Assembly: GCA_977006965.1 (NCBI GenBank)
Contig: OZ345353.1
Span: forward strand, 868,001 to 932,000
DNA length: 64,000 nt
Direction: 5' to 3'
Origin: Phymatolithon calcareum
Lineage: Eukaryota; Rhodophyta; Florideophyceae; Hapalidiales
This document shows positions 33,341-41,827 of the stretch, in pieces. A program made the translations under genes and the position numbers. The notes beneath the pieces were generated by a model that was given only the letters and a program-made list of their open reading frames with translations, was not told where the DNA came from and searched no databases. Position 1 is the first letter of the stretch; each line of letters starts with the position of its first letter.

Positions 33341-34350
33341 TCTCTCCGTTCCAGAATGAAAAGCCTCTTGTTGAATCAATCTTCTCCTGCTGCATCATCC
33401 TTAGCTCTCCAGTACTTCTTGATGACGGCAATGTCATCAAAATTTTCAATTGGCTCCCAGCTGGGAGAGATTCTCTTGTCCAGCCACACAACCTTGTACT
33501 ACAGATTGTTTTGTGCAGTGTTTTTGTGATCAGAAATGTAGTCGATTTTTGGGAGTCAGATACTACCACAGCATCATCTCCGCGCCTATGCACGAGCTTG
33601 TGCTGATCTGCGGGAACGGTCCGCTTCAATATTTCTCCGACATTGTCCTTCAGAACATAAGCACCACCACGATTTCTTCTGACCACAATGAAGGGTCCTT
33701 CGTATACAGGATCCCACTTGGAATCTCTTGTCTTATCAACCATAATGAAATAAGATCCGGCTGGGAAAGCGTTATCATCAATCATGCGAAACTTAGCGTA
33801 GTGCGCATCAGCATACTTCTTCTTCGCTGCCGATACGCGTTCGTTGACTGATGGATATATCTCATTCAAAAGAATTTCCTGCCTTGATTTCCAAACAGCT
33901 AGATCAAGATTCTTGTTAAGTTTCACATCATTGTACTCGCGAAACTCATTCAGCCTCCTCCCAAACATCATAGAGAAAGGTGTACTGCCACGGCTTGCGC
34001 TGACTTTCGCGTTGTATGCCAACTGAACATATGGCACGAATGCAGCCCATTCTGTGATCGCGCCTTGCAATTCCTTCTTCAACAATGATTCAACAACTCC
34101 ATTTGTTCGCTCAACAGCCCCATTCGCTCTCGGGTTATATGCAGAGATTGTTCGATGATCGATGCCGTTTAGCTTGACAAATTAGTTGATCAAACGGTTG
34201 ACAAAATTCATACTCTGCCATATAGGGGTGGTACCATTTGGCTCGATTGTAAGTATAGCCAATGGATGATTACACCTTCTGTATACTGGAAGATTTGATT
34301 CTCCGTCAAAACCGTTGCAACGGAGCCGTCCAGCTCCTCAGCAGTCATGC
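33306..34350 (-). pseudogene. Gypsy integrase C-terminal part
   Basis: From about 34180 the minus strand reads HRTISAYNPRANGAVERTNG, which carries the catalytic Glu (NGAVE). It continues after a frame change at 34085 with WAAFVPYVQLAYNAK, RGSTPFSMMFGRRLNEF and a C-terminal DPVYEGPFIVVRRNRGGAYV block typical of gypsy integrases. A stop interrupts the core near 34183. The core N-terminus is not clear. Confidence 0.8.
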
Positions 34351-34434
34351 CGTCGACTTCAGGCTCTGAATCATCTTCCTCTTCAGCACCATTGCTATCG
34401 TTAGTGGTGTCCGGGGGTTTCGCAGGAACACCAC

Positions 34435-34824
34435 TTAGCTTATAGCCGAATATCTTGAACGGCTGGGTCCAATAACCATGTCACGACCAGGTGGCATTTT
34501 TAGCACGTCAGCATCGCAGGTAACAGTTTTGTCTCCATTCCAGACAATAACATTCACAGTGCCAATTCCTTGGGCCATGATTTCACCTTTTCCATTACTG
34601 ATTACAACGGTCTTGGCGTCGAGTTTGAGGTTGTTCTGGTCCACGAATGCCTTTGATATAAACATACACGTCGCTCCCGGGTCAACCAGGGCATTTCCAT
34701 CGATGTCATTAATTGCGACTGGGGTGTATATGAGCTCGGCTGCATCCCGGGGAAGCTGTGTGTTGTTCAGCTCATGATCCGCGCGAAGGATTGCACATGC
34801 TAGCTCGGCGTCAAAAGAGTTCAA
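34435..34824 (-). pseudogene. Gypsy aspartic protease
   Basis: NALVDPGATCMFISKAFVDQ matches the retropepsin active-site block, with DPGA in place of the usual DTGA/DSGA. KTVVISNGKGE and MVIG follow in the expected places. The frame ends where RT should begin. The Thr/Ser-to-Pro change at the active site suggests an inactive enzyme. Confidence 0.75.
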
Positions 34825-34851
34825 AGGATCTGTAATTTCCCCTTGGTTTCC

Positions 34852-35972
34852 TCAACAGCCATGTTTTTCCTTGTCTTTCTTCGGTATCGTCACATACATG
34901 GCCCGGATTCCACGGTTTTTTGCATCTGAACCACGACTTTTTCTTCTTGCAATACGTTTGGAGCGGTTTACTCGATGTTCATCAGTTGAATGTCCGCGTC
35001 TGTGGCTAATCCCGCACTTCAAATCTCGGCGATTTTTCTTGTCGTCCTTTGAAGAGGAGTGAGCAATATCAGCACGAGGCGAACCACCACGAGCAGCATC
35101 CAAGGCAATGGCGTTCTGTATCTCCCAGGCCATGGACTCCTGCATAATTTAACCTTGAGATTTTCCCATTTTGAGATTTGTAGCTCTCGAGATATGCATC
35201 ATTTCTTGAAGTTTGTCGTCCAGGCCGTTGATTTAGATGGCGACAAGACTGTCATCGTCGTCTTTCTTACCAATCCTACGCATGAGACTGGTAAATCGAT
35301 CCGAGTATTGTTGCACGGATTCCTTCGGCTTTCTCTTAATCGTCATTAGTTCTTTCATTAGTTGGTTACAAAGCGTCCGTGTCTCGAAATGAGATATAAA
35401 AAGCGATTCCATTTCGTCCCAAGTCTTTTTTTCAAATTTGTAGATGCCCACTCTCTGTCAAAGCTTGACAGTAATGGAACCATGACGGCTAGCCATCGAT
35501 CTTCCGAAATATTGTGCGCCTCAAGCAAATCTTTACAGCGATACAAAAACTCGAACGCATCTTTCTCCGTGTCGGAGTTATTACCCCTGAATGTGTGAAG
35601 AGTTGGAACTCTCATTGTAGATGTTGGCAACGCAAATTGACTAGCCGTGTGAGAAGCATCAGTGCCAAACATCCCAGTCAGGCTTTCCGCGGGTTTGAGT
35701 CTTTGCTTGTTAGCATTAATAGTCTCAACGAGTTCATCTCACTTCTTCAAATGGTCATTCTTCTTCTTAGTGTATGCCGTTCGTCCGGCCGTGTCCAAGG
35801 AATTGTAATCTAGGCCAATTGTGTGATTTAAGATTTCCGCTTCGACATCCAGGTACAAAGCAACATGGCCTTCGACCTCGCTCCTCTGCCTCGCGACAAG
35901 TTCACGAAGACGGGATAGCCGATCGGCCATGATTACCACGGTGACACTGCGACCAGCAGGTCCTTGAAACAC
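34852..35972 (-). pseudogene. Gypsy gag (capsid and nucleocapsid), broken
   Basis: ATG near 35928 (MADRLSRLRELVARQRSEVE) opens a frame that meets a stop after HLKK (35739) but continues in the same frame to about 35370 (FRGNNSDTEKDAFEFLYRC). It shifts to TWDEMESLFISHFETRTLC and RKPKESVQQYSDRFTSLMRR, the Retrotrans_gag signature. A later frame holds LKCGISHRRGHSTDEH, a zinc-knuckle remnant. At least one stop and two shifts. Confidence 0.78.
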
Positions 35973-35984
35973 CGATTAAAAAAA

Positions 35985-36288
35985 TGTTGTCCAGAGGTCG
36001 AATTGGAGAGCAGACACTGAGTCCGGGAGGCGAAGAAGAGTTAATCAGATGCTTGCTTCTACTTTTATTTCAGCCACCAGATGGGGCGGATTGTATGCCT
36101 GTGCGCTGGTGTCTGAATGACACACAAGTATGCACAGTGCAGACTAACTTCTGAGATGATTTCGGGGCTTTCCCACATTTGGGCACGCATACCAAATCAG
36201 GAACATTACGTTGCCCTCTCAGAATCAACCTAGCTTACATTGCAGAGATACATTCAAGGTGAACAATACCTATCGTGTCTGCACGACA
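35985..36288 (-). repeat. Gypsy LTR (5' LTR on the minus strand)
   Basis: Mate of 33038-33340. Internal to it (minus strand) the sequence begins TTTTTTTTAATCGGTG, which does not look like the usual tRNA-complementary primer site beginning TGG. The priming mechanism is therefore unclear. Confidence 0.92.
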
Positions 36289-36318
36289 GAAGGCCTTAAC
36301 TGAAGCCCAGATACGAAC

Positions 36319-36368
36319 TAGTATAAGTCAGTTCTCTACCAGACTGTCCTGGACTGCCATGGACTGCC
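36319..36368 (+). repeat. KDZ left terminal inverted repeat
   Basis: Aligned with the reverse complement of 40835-40884, it has 43 of 50 positions identical. This includes a perfect 20-nt core AAGTCAGTTCTCTACCAGAC and the repeated phrase TGGACTG. Confidence 0.9.
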
Positions 36369-36393
36369 TGGATTCCTGGCATTTCCATGGACA

Positions 36394-36497
36394 CGCTTAA
36401 AATTTGTGGATTTCCAAGATTTTCCAGGATTTCCCAGGATTTTCCAGGATTTTCCAGGATTTTCTAAAGATTTCTAGGATTTTCCAGGACTGCCAGG
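36394..36497 (+). repeat. KDZ left subterminal array (CCAGGATTTT)n
   Basis: About seven degenerate copies of TTCCAGGATTTT, including the phrase TTTTCTAAAGATTTC. The right end has a similar array at 40660-40722 in the same orientation, so these are direct rather than inverted subterminal repeats. Such arrays often bind transposase; that role is inferred. Confidence 0.85.
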
Positions 36498-36573
36498 TGA
36501 ACGTGGTATTGCGTGTATCAAACTGAAGTCAATATTTAATGTATAATGCTGGAATGGGCAGTGCTCTAAAGGT

Positions 36574-38592
36574 TTATTGAAAGCGGCTAGACCTAAGATT
36601 ACCTGTCTTTTTCGTTTGCGGCTTTCGCCGGTTCCCATAGGAATCAAATACTTTGAACGCTGTCCCAGCCCGAGTTGCTGATAGACTTAAGTTGTGCTCT
36701 TCATGTACGATTTTGTAGTAGACTTCTGCGAATGACTTTCTCATTGTCCGGACAACTGAAATACGTTTTCCGAGGTGAGCAAAGAGCTCTTCGCAAGCGG
36801 TCCCATTGAACCTATGCGCACCGGTAGGGGTAAGACATTCCTTAAAATTTCTTGCCTTGCAGTAATCTTGACAAAACTTATGATCTGTCTTATGAGATCT
36901 TTGGTGTATAGGTGGAACCACGAGTAAGGTGTTCTCGAATGCTTTGCGGAAATATGCAAGTTTTCCTGTTTTCGAATAAATGGATTTCGCCACTTGACAA
37001 GAGGCATCAAAATAAATAATATTCGGCATTGTTTCTGGAGTCGGAAAAGCTTGGACGACGAATCTGGTCACCTCAGTTGGGGATTCAGAATCTGAAAAAA
37101 ATTTGCCATCGATAATGATCCCGCAAGGCCGACATGCTACGCAGTATACGTAAGCAAATTGGCGTCGGAATGAAACAGTGAAGCGTCCAAGGTGCTGTTC
37201 AGATGGCGAAGCTGCACATGCTGCAATCCACTTCCCTTTGCACTCGGATAATGTGATTCCCAAAGATCTCTTTTGCTCCACATCCCCAACTATTGCGACA
37301 CAGTGGTCGCTCTTGTCCGGATTTGTCAGTCTTACCGATGTAGAACGAGCATTCGCGCCCCTCACACCAGCTTCACGGATTTGCGATATGTAAGACGCTT
37401 TTCCGTCTTCTGCTTCGCGCCATGCGAGTTCCAAGTTATAGTGCTCGTCGCAAGCGACAGAATCTGTTCGTACCTTTTCACCAGAGATACCATTTAGACC
37501 AGAGAAACCATGGACAAAATTCGTGCACGGATTGGATGATCCCGGCATCTTCACGACTCCACAGCGCCAGTGAAGGTCGTAATGACTTTCGCAAAACCTA
37601 TCAATTCGATGGTTCTGAAGTTCATTACAGCACCCTTTGGCAGCACACACGCATGAGGTGGCAGTCACACCGTCGATGACGCATGTCGTCACGATCTTAT
37701 CACCAACGTAATATGCGCAATCTAGGCAGGCGTGGGTCTTACTCTCGGCAATACCATAGGCCGAGAAGTCAGCGAGGAGTGATTTGACAATACCTGTTGC
37801 GACGGTGGATTGTGAACGCGACACTTCTTCGTACCGAAATATGAGTCGCGGGGCGCGTAGACTCCGCATGATTCCAGCACAGAGAAAGAATGCAATTTCA
37901 ACATCATCCGGTTCTAAGAACGGCACCATCCCATGCATTCCCACAGATCTGTACTCATCGGGGAGTAATTGTTTTGCCTTCTCGCGGTTAAAATAGGTAG
38001 AGCGCTTTAAGTCGACTTGCTCGACCAGAGTAGTACACTTAGTAATACTGAACGTTTTTGCAACCTTTTGGAACGATGACCCATTGATAGCGATAGAGAA
38101 ATATATTTCTCGGACGAGTTCGAAATGGATGAACTTGTGCATGGTAATTTTGACGAAGCAATAGTCTTGATTGTAGTAGTCGGAAACAAGCAGTGTCACC
38201 AAACCTCCCTTGGAGTAACGCCCATATTCGTTCCGTGATTTGCAGCCGCGGCAATAGGAATAGTACAGTCGTCCAAGTTGAACGTGAGAACTTCCGTCGT
38301 AGTAATTGGGATGTACATCGTTCGGTGACTCCGGCTTTGTAGGAGCGGTGAAGACAATAACAGATATCGAAGCAGAACACGTGCGTAATGTTCGTTTGCA
38401 GTCCAAACAATTCTGCCGTCCCTCAATAGTAACATTTGGATACAGCTCATGCAAAACAGAAGCCGAAGAAGAGCTGCGTATGTTTTTTTCCATTGCGAGT
38501 TCTTTGCCGTGCTTTCCCAAATCAAAATCCTGTCCTTTTAATTTTTCATATATTCGTCGACGCACCAAACTGTGCCAGGTGAAAATCAACAC
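36574..38592 (-). CDS. KDZ-type transposase
   Basis: A 672-residue open frame, uninterrupted. The N-terminal half has cysteine pairs (CLDCKRTLRTC, CRGCKSRN). The middle has a CxC-type zinc cluster (ACLDCAYY, SCVCAAKGCCNEL, RFCESHYDLHWRCGVVK) as seen in KDZ-associated proteins. The C-terminal third carries the presumed RNase H-fold core: NIIYFDASCQVAKS (matching the KDZ Y-D-x-A-C-Q motif), KTDHKFCQDYC, and NGTACEELFAHLG with the late acidic residues. It would cut and join the TIRs in the nucleus. Start choice: ATG 38592; a later in-frame Met at 38496 is possible, and the first copy of the promoter motif overlaps the 5' codons. Sequence is divergent from the best-known KDZ forms, so the family call is good but not certain. 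Confidence 0.8.
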   Translation of the reverse strand: MLIFTWHSLVRRRIYEKLKGQDFDLGKHGKELAMEKNIRSSSSASVLHELYPNVTIEGRQNCLDCKRTLRTCSASISVIVFTAPTKPESPNDVHPNYYDGSSHVQLGRLYYSYCRGCKSRNEYGRYSKGGLVTLLVSDYYNQDYCFVKITMHKFIHFELVREIYFSIAINGSSFQKVAKTFSITKCTTLVEQVDLKRSTYFNREKAKQLLPDEYRSVGMHGMVPFLEPDDVEIAFFLCAGIMRSLRAPRLIFRYEEVSRSQSTVATGIVKSLLADFSAYGIAESKTHACLDCAYYVGDKIVTTCVIDGVTATSCVCAAKGCCNELQNHRIDRFCESHYDLHWRCGVVKMPGSSNPCTNFVHGFSGLNGISGEKVRTDSVACDEHYNLELAWREAEDGKASYISQIREAGVRGANARSTSVRLTNPDKSDHCVAIVGDVEQKRSLGITLSECKGKWIAACAASPSEQHLGRFTVSFRRQFAYVYCVACRPCGIIIDGKFFSDSESPTEVTRFVVQAFPTPETMPNIIYFDASCQVAKSIYSKTGKLAYFRKAFENTLLVVPPIHQRSHKTDHKFCQDYCKARNFKECLTPTGAHRFNGTACEELFAHLGKRISVVRTMRKSFAEVYYKIVHEEHNLSLSATRAGTAFKVFDSYGNRRKPQTKKTGNLRSSRFQ

Positions 38593-38667
38593 AACAGTGT
38601 GCCAGGCGATGAACTTTAAATAGAAAGATCAATGACAAACTGTGCCTGGTGATCCTGTGCCTGGTGA
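38571..38667. promoter_or_regulatory. Four copies of TGTGCCWGGYGA between divergent KDZ genes
   Basis: Copies at 38571-38582, 38598-38609, 38641-38652 and 38656-38667, plus a partial TGTGCTTG at 38671. They straddle the transposase start and lie ~220-310 bp upstream of the second ORF. Clustered identical sites in a shared divergent promoter suggest binding by a regulator, possibly one of the two element proteins. That is inference. Confidence 0.65.
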
Positions 38668-38885
38668 ACTTGTGCTTGTATCAATTTTGACTTTCCGTTT
38701 AGCTCGACAGATTAAGAAAAATTCAACGTAAAGAATATATTTTGCTGAGTCCTGCAGCAAGAAAGCCATTACGTAACGGTAATTACACCTGCCGACACAG
38801 AGCGCCTTGCGAGTGTGCAGCGTACTCCCAATTATAAAATTGCTAGCATCCGGTTTGTGTGGGTGATTCACTCTCGACACACATC

Positions 38886-40508
38886 ATGGCACCAAAGCCG
38901 GCCCTCCGAGTCCCTAAGCTGTCTAAAGAACGAGAAGAGCGAGAGAAGGAGTACCGAATGTTTATTCGAGAGCTAGGGGCGCCAGAAAACTCGACCGTGA
39001 GAGCACGTGCTCCGCTGTTCAACTGTTGGGAAAAGCCCTTGTCTTTTCTGAAGAACGATCAGTGTGGGAATCCAATAAGCTTAACAGTTGCAGCGTATGT
39101 TTTCGACGGGATTCTGTCCGACGAAGATCTCGAGGCCATGAAATCGAATGGAATTTTCAAGTACAGGAGCATACCTGGCCGGGAATCATCAACATACCTC
39201 GCACAATTTCAAGATATCAGAAAATACATTGTTATTGATCAAGGAATCGAGTTCACAGACCTCCGAGCGAAGGTCAAAACGTTACGCTCACGCTATGCTA
39301 CTTATCTGAAGTCCGGCAACTGCGGTGCTCATGCATCGGAATTTAGCGCATCATCGTCGACTCGCTCTCGAGCAGGGTGTGCAGTTCCAAGAGAGATTGT
39401 CGTGGTCAGTGATGAGGACAAGGTTCACCTGGCAGAACCGGGTACGGCTGGCGGACTACTTGGATCACAGGAAATTTTTCCCGTTGACAGCGATGATGAC
39501 AATGGTACTTGTGAGAAATCCCCATCAGATTCACCTTCCAACGAGTCGCCACATTCATTCCTGCGTCGAGCACAAGGCCGGAGTGCAGCTGGGAGTGTGA
39601 GATCGGATGACATTCAGCGCTCCCTCTCCGAGGATATTGCCCGTTCGAGCGAATCCGTACGGTCGATTGCGCAGATGTCAGCTGAGCAGGCTCTGGTGGA
39701 GCAGAACCTGCGAGCGGTATCAGATGAGATGGACCTTGGTCTTCCGGCTGATGTCATTCATTCTGCCTCAATCTGGATTCTTTCGAGGTCTAGGAATTCT
39801 TTCAATCGATTCAAGAAGATTGTCTATTCTGGGTTTGGCGATGATCGCGCACGGCGTCGTGAGGGCTTGCGGACTGCACTGGAGTCGAGCGCGAACATCA
39901 CCGAGGATTCATTCATGCTTGCTTCATGCATCTGTCGGCTGGTAGAGGGCGATGATCAGACAAGCAGGGAACCCCGAGGCGGGATCGGGCAACACAGAGA
40001 TTTGGTATCGTCGGCAGTGTTTCCTGGTTTCTTCGGAAATATGCCGAGAACGACTGGGATTCCGATGCACGGTCCGGTGAGAGTCAATGTAACTCCTGCG
40101 AAACCCAAGAAACTACGGATACGAACTGTTGGATCTGCACTGACGGCTGCATTCGTAGCCGGCATCTTACCCCTTTCGGATTCTGACGAAGCTGAGAAGA
40201 ACGTTGGACTCGAACGGAAATATCGGCTGTCGACCAAGCTCGACGAAATCTATGGGACCGAACAACTACCCTTGAGCCGATCTACATTCTACTGCTTTCA
40301 GAAGGGTGTCAAATGGCTTGTGGAACATCACATGGGATACAGCGGTGCTGCCGTATCTGGTGTTGCGCTCCTTCGTTTGCGAATGTCGCATGAGCCTAGG
40401 GATTGTAGCATTCAGGAGACAAAAATCCCTGTGTTGAATGACCCCAAGACAATGGGTGACAAAATTCATAACATAATCACTGATAAGTACAATAGCAGTC
40501 CTCGTTGA
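38886..40508 (+). CDS. KDZ element second protein, unknown
   Basis: 540 residues from ATG 38886. An earlier in-frame start at 38859 would be GTG, so ATG is preferred. The N-terminus is basic (KPALRVPKLSKEREEREKEY). Residues ~30-140 look globular (FDGILSDEDLEAMKSNGIFK, FTDLRAKVKTLRSRYATYL). An acidic/serine-rich linker follows (residues ~170-260), then a helical second half (RSRNSFNRFKKIVYSGF; STKLDEIYGTEQLPLSRSTF). No cysteine clusters or catalytic motif recognised. It is divergent to the transposase with 293 bp between start codons and entirely within the TIRs, so it belongs to the element. A DNA-binding or accessory role is plausible but unproven. Confidence 0.8.
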   Translation: MAPKPALRVPKLSKEREEREKEYRMFIRELGAPENSTVRARAPLFNCWEKPLSFLKNDQCGNPISLTVAAYVFDGILSDEDLEAMKSNGIFKYRSIPGRESSTYLAQFQDIRKYIVIDQGIEFTDLRAKVKTLRSRYATYLKSGNCGAHASEFSASSSTRSRAGCAVPREIVVVSDEDKVHLAEPGTAGGLLGSQEIFPVDSDDDNGTCEKSPSDSPSNESPHSFLRRAQGRSAAGSVRSDDIQRSLSEDIARSSESVRSIAQMSAEQALVEQNLRAVSDEMDLGLPADVIHSASIWILSRSRNSFNRFKKIVYSGFGDDRARRREGLRTALESSANITEDSFMLASCICRLVEGDDQTSREPRGGIGQHRDLVSSAVFPGFFGNMPRTTGIPMHGPVRVNVTPAKPKKLRIRTVGSALTAAFVAGILPLSDSDEAEKNVGLERKYRLSTKLDEIYGTEQLPLSRSTFYCFQKGVKWLVEHHMGYSGAAVSGVALLRLRMSHEPRDCSIQETKIPVLNDPKTMGDKIHNIITDKYNSSPR

Positions 40509-40625
40509 ATTCTCGGCCTATGATATTGTCGACAGTAAGACTCATGCCTGCCTAGATTGCGCATATTACGTTTAGTTGGTGATAAGATCGTGACGACAAG
40601 CGTCATCGTCGATGTGACTGCCACC
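40508..40625 (+). pseudogene. Inverted copy of a transposase gene segment
   Basis: Matches the reverse complement of 37657-37764 (transposase codons for AYGIAESKTHACLDCAYYVG and onward) at about 88-90% identity with a 4-nt insertion. It lies directly after the stop of the second ORF, on the opposite strand from the parent gene. It forms an internal inverted repeat of ~110 bp separated by ~2.8 kb. It may be a remnant of a recombined relative. Confidence 0.85.
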
Positions 40626-40659
40626 GAAAACGCTAACTTGTGTTCAAGCGACAACGCTC

Positions 40660-40722
40660 CAGGATTTTCCAGGATTTTCTAAAGATTTCCAGGATTTTCC
40701 AGGATTTTCCAGGATTTTCCAT
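40660..40722 (+). repeat. KDZ right subterminal array (CCAGGATTTT)n
   Basis: Six copies of TTCCAGGATTTTCC, with the same TTTTCTAAAGATTTCC phrase as the left array and in the same orientation. Confidence 0.85.
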
Positions 40723-40834
40723 GGATTTCGTAAACGTTCCACCCTCTTTTTCCGGGGATATCCAGGATTTCCGGGGGTACTCTGGAATCTCCACGGACGG
40801 CGTAGGACAGTCAGAGACCGCTGTGTACGGTCAT

Positions 40835-40884
40835 GACAGTCCATGACAGTCCATGACGGTCTGGTAGAGAACTGACTTGCTCTA
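40835..40884 (-). repeat. KDZ right terminal inverted repeat
   Basis: Reverse complement of the left TIR with seven mismatches. Three copies of the phrase CATGACAGTC/CATGACGGTC sit at its inner edge. The ATACGAAC duplication follows at once. Confidence 0.9.
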
Positions 40885-41052
40885 ATACGAACAGTTGATA
40901 AGATTTTCTGAGATCCTAAGTTTTTCCGTCCTCCCTTCTCGAGGTGCGTTTTGGTGATCTATACAAAGGTAGCTAGCAACTGAGGAAACCTTGCCCATAT
41001 CTTCGAAAGTCTGTTCTCTTAAATAAACTTGCAAAAAAAGTTATCCACTCCC

Positions 41053-41593
41053 TGCAGACCCTGATGTGGCCTACCCCTCGAGATCTGTTTCTATAAGCAG
41101 ACGTATGCTTTGTCCCATTTGAATTCATGATGGAACCGACAGGATGTGGCCCATCTGGAAGAAATGAGTTTTTGGACGCTGAAACACTGAAACGCGTCTC
41201 TACTGCACCATTGCATTCAATTCGAGGCCACGCAGAGGCCTGAGCCATGATTTTTGCTCCTTGCAACGCAAGATGGTCCAAGAGTTGGGAACGGAATGTA
41301 GACGGTGCGATTGGCGCATAGTGAAGCAGAAATTCAAATTGATGCTTTTCAAATATAGGTTTAAGTTTCTTGCAAAATAACAATGAATGCTTATTCCTCT
41401 ATGGGGCTAATAAGCAGTGCTTTTTATTTTTCCTCTACCTAGATTATGGCAGGGCGTTAATCCTGCCAGCTAATTGTAAGCACGCTTCTTCTCTACCTGG
41501 AGCTCGTCATTAGATGATTCCACCCGAAGCAATTGCGGTGGTTCCACGATTCGCGTGTCCATGTGGACGACCAGAAAGTTGGAGTCTTTTCTT
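41053..41593. other. No gene recognised
   Basis: A 136-codon minus-strand frame (40973-41383) runs partly into the LINE-B tail and has no recognisable domain. Confidence 0.35.
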
Positions 41594-41819
41594 TATAGCT
41601 CACTTCTTCTGTGCAATACTAATGCACTGTAAATTGCTTGGACCCCTTGTGTAATTCGGAAACCCCACTCCTGAAACGCCCTCGGGTCGCGAATTTAGGA
41701 AAAACCGCGTCAGACACTTCACCAAAAACAGGCACACCGGGGATTCGAACCCAGGACCGTTCTCTTGGCCGCATATGCGCACCCCCCGGAGACAGTTTAA
41801 CTACTATACCACAGGTAGA
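41594..41819 (-). mobile_element. tRNA-derived SINE
   Basis: Flanked by the 8-bp repeat CTTTTCTT (41586-41593 and 41820-41827). On the minus strand the head has a Pol III box A-like TGGTATAGTAGTTAAACTG (about 41793-41811) and a perfect box B GGGTTCGAATCC (41742-41753), followed by a ~145-bp unrelated body. Acceptor-stem pairing of a true tRNA is missing, so it is a SINE rather than a tRNA gene. A related head occurs at 55455-55560. Confidence 0.7.
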
Positions 41820-41827
41820 CTTTTCTT

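Larger units (their letters stand above)
33038..36288 (-). mobile_element. Ty3/gypsy LTR retrotransposon lacking RT/RNase H
   Basis: It is bounded by two ~304-bp LTRs, with target flanks GAAAG (33033-33037) and GAAGG (36289-36293), a probable 5-bp duplication with one difference. From right to left: gag, protease, a deletion, integrase, 3' LTR. Only ~3.25 kb long, because reverse transcriptase and RNase H are absent between protease (34435) and integrase (~34350). It is therefore non-autonomous. It lies inside a LINE-B copy. Confidence 0.92.
36319..40884. mobile_element. KDZ-superfamily DNA transposon, complete
   Basis: 4566 bp flanked by the perfect 8-bp duplication ATACGAAC (36311-36318 and 40885-40892). 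Eight base pairs is the size known for Zisupton, a member of the KDZ (Kyakuja-Dileera-Zisupton) group. Imperfect ~50-bp terminal inverted repeats start TAG...AAGTCAGTTCTCTACC. Inside are two divergent intact ORFs, a repeated promoter motif, direct subterminal arrays and an inverted transposase-gene fragment. All parts needed for mobility appear present, so it may be autonomous and recent. Confidence 0.92.
32796..41040 (+). mobile_element. LINE-B copy, split by gypsy and KDZ elements
   Basis: Three pieces make one 5'-truncated LINE-B: 32796-33032 (ORF2 C-terminus: QYICGRFPHASKTSMAERFG, then MKNEES), 36294-36310, and 40893-41040 (3' UTR end ACTGAGGAAACCTTGCCCAT, TTAAATAAACTTGCAAAAAAAG). An imperfect 12-bp duplication, TTATCCAATCCC (32784-32795) and TTATCCACTCCC (41041-41052), brackets the whole. 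The insertions are dated by nesting: LINE-B first, then gypsy and KDZ. Confidence 0.8.

Noticed and set aside
36300-36500. CCAGGATTTT array as a CRISPR or satellite
   Set aside because: It is a degenerate direct array tied to the ends of the KDZ element, without spacers.
40640-40846. Small frames reading the CCAGGATTTT array (e.g. IFQDFPGF repeats)
   Set aside because: Translation of a subterminal repeat, not a protein.
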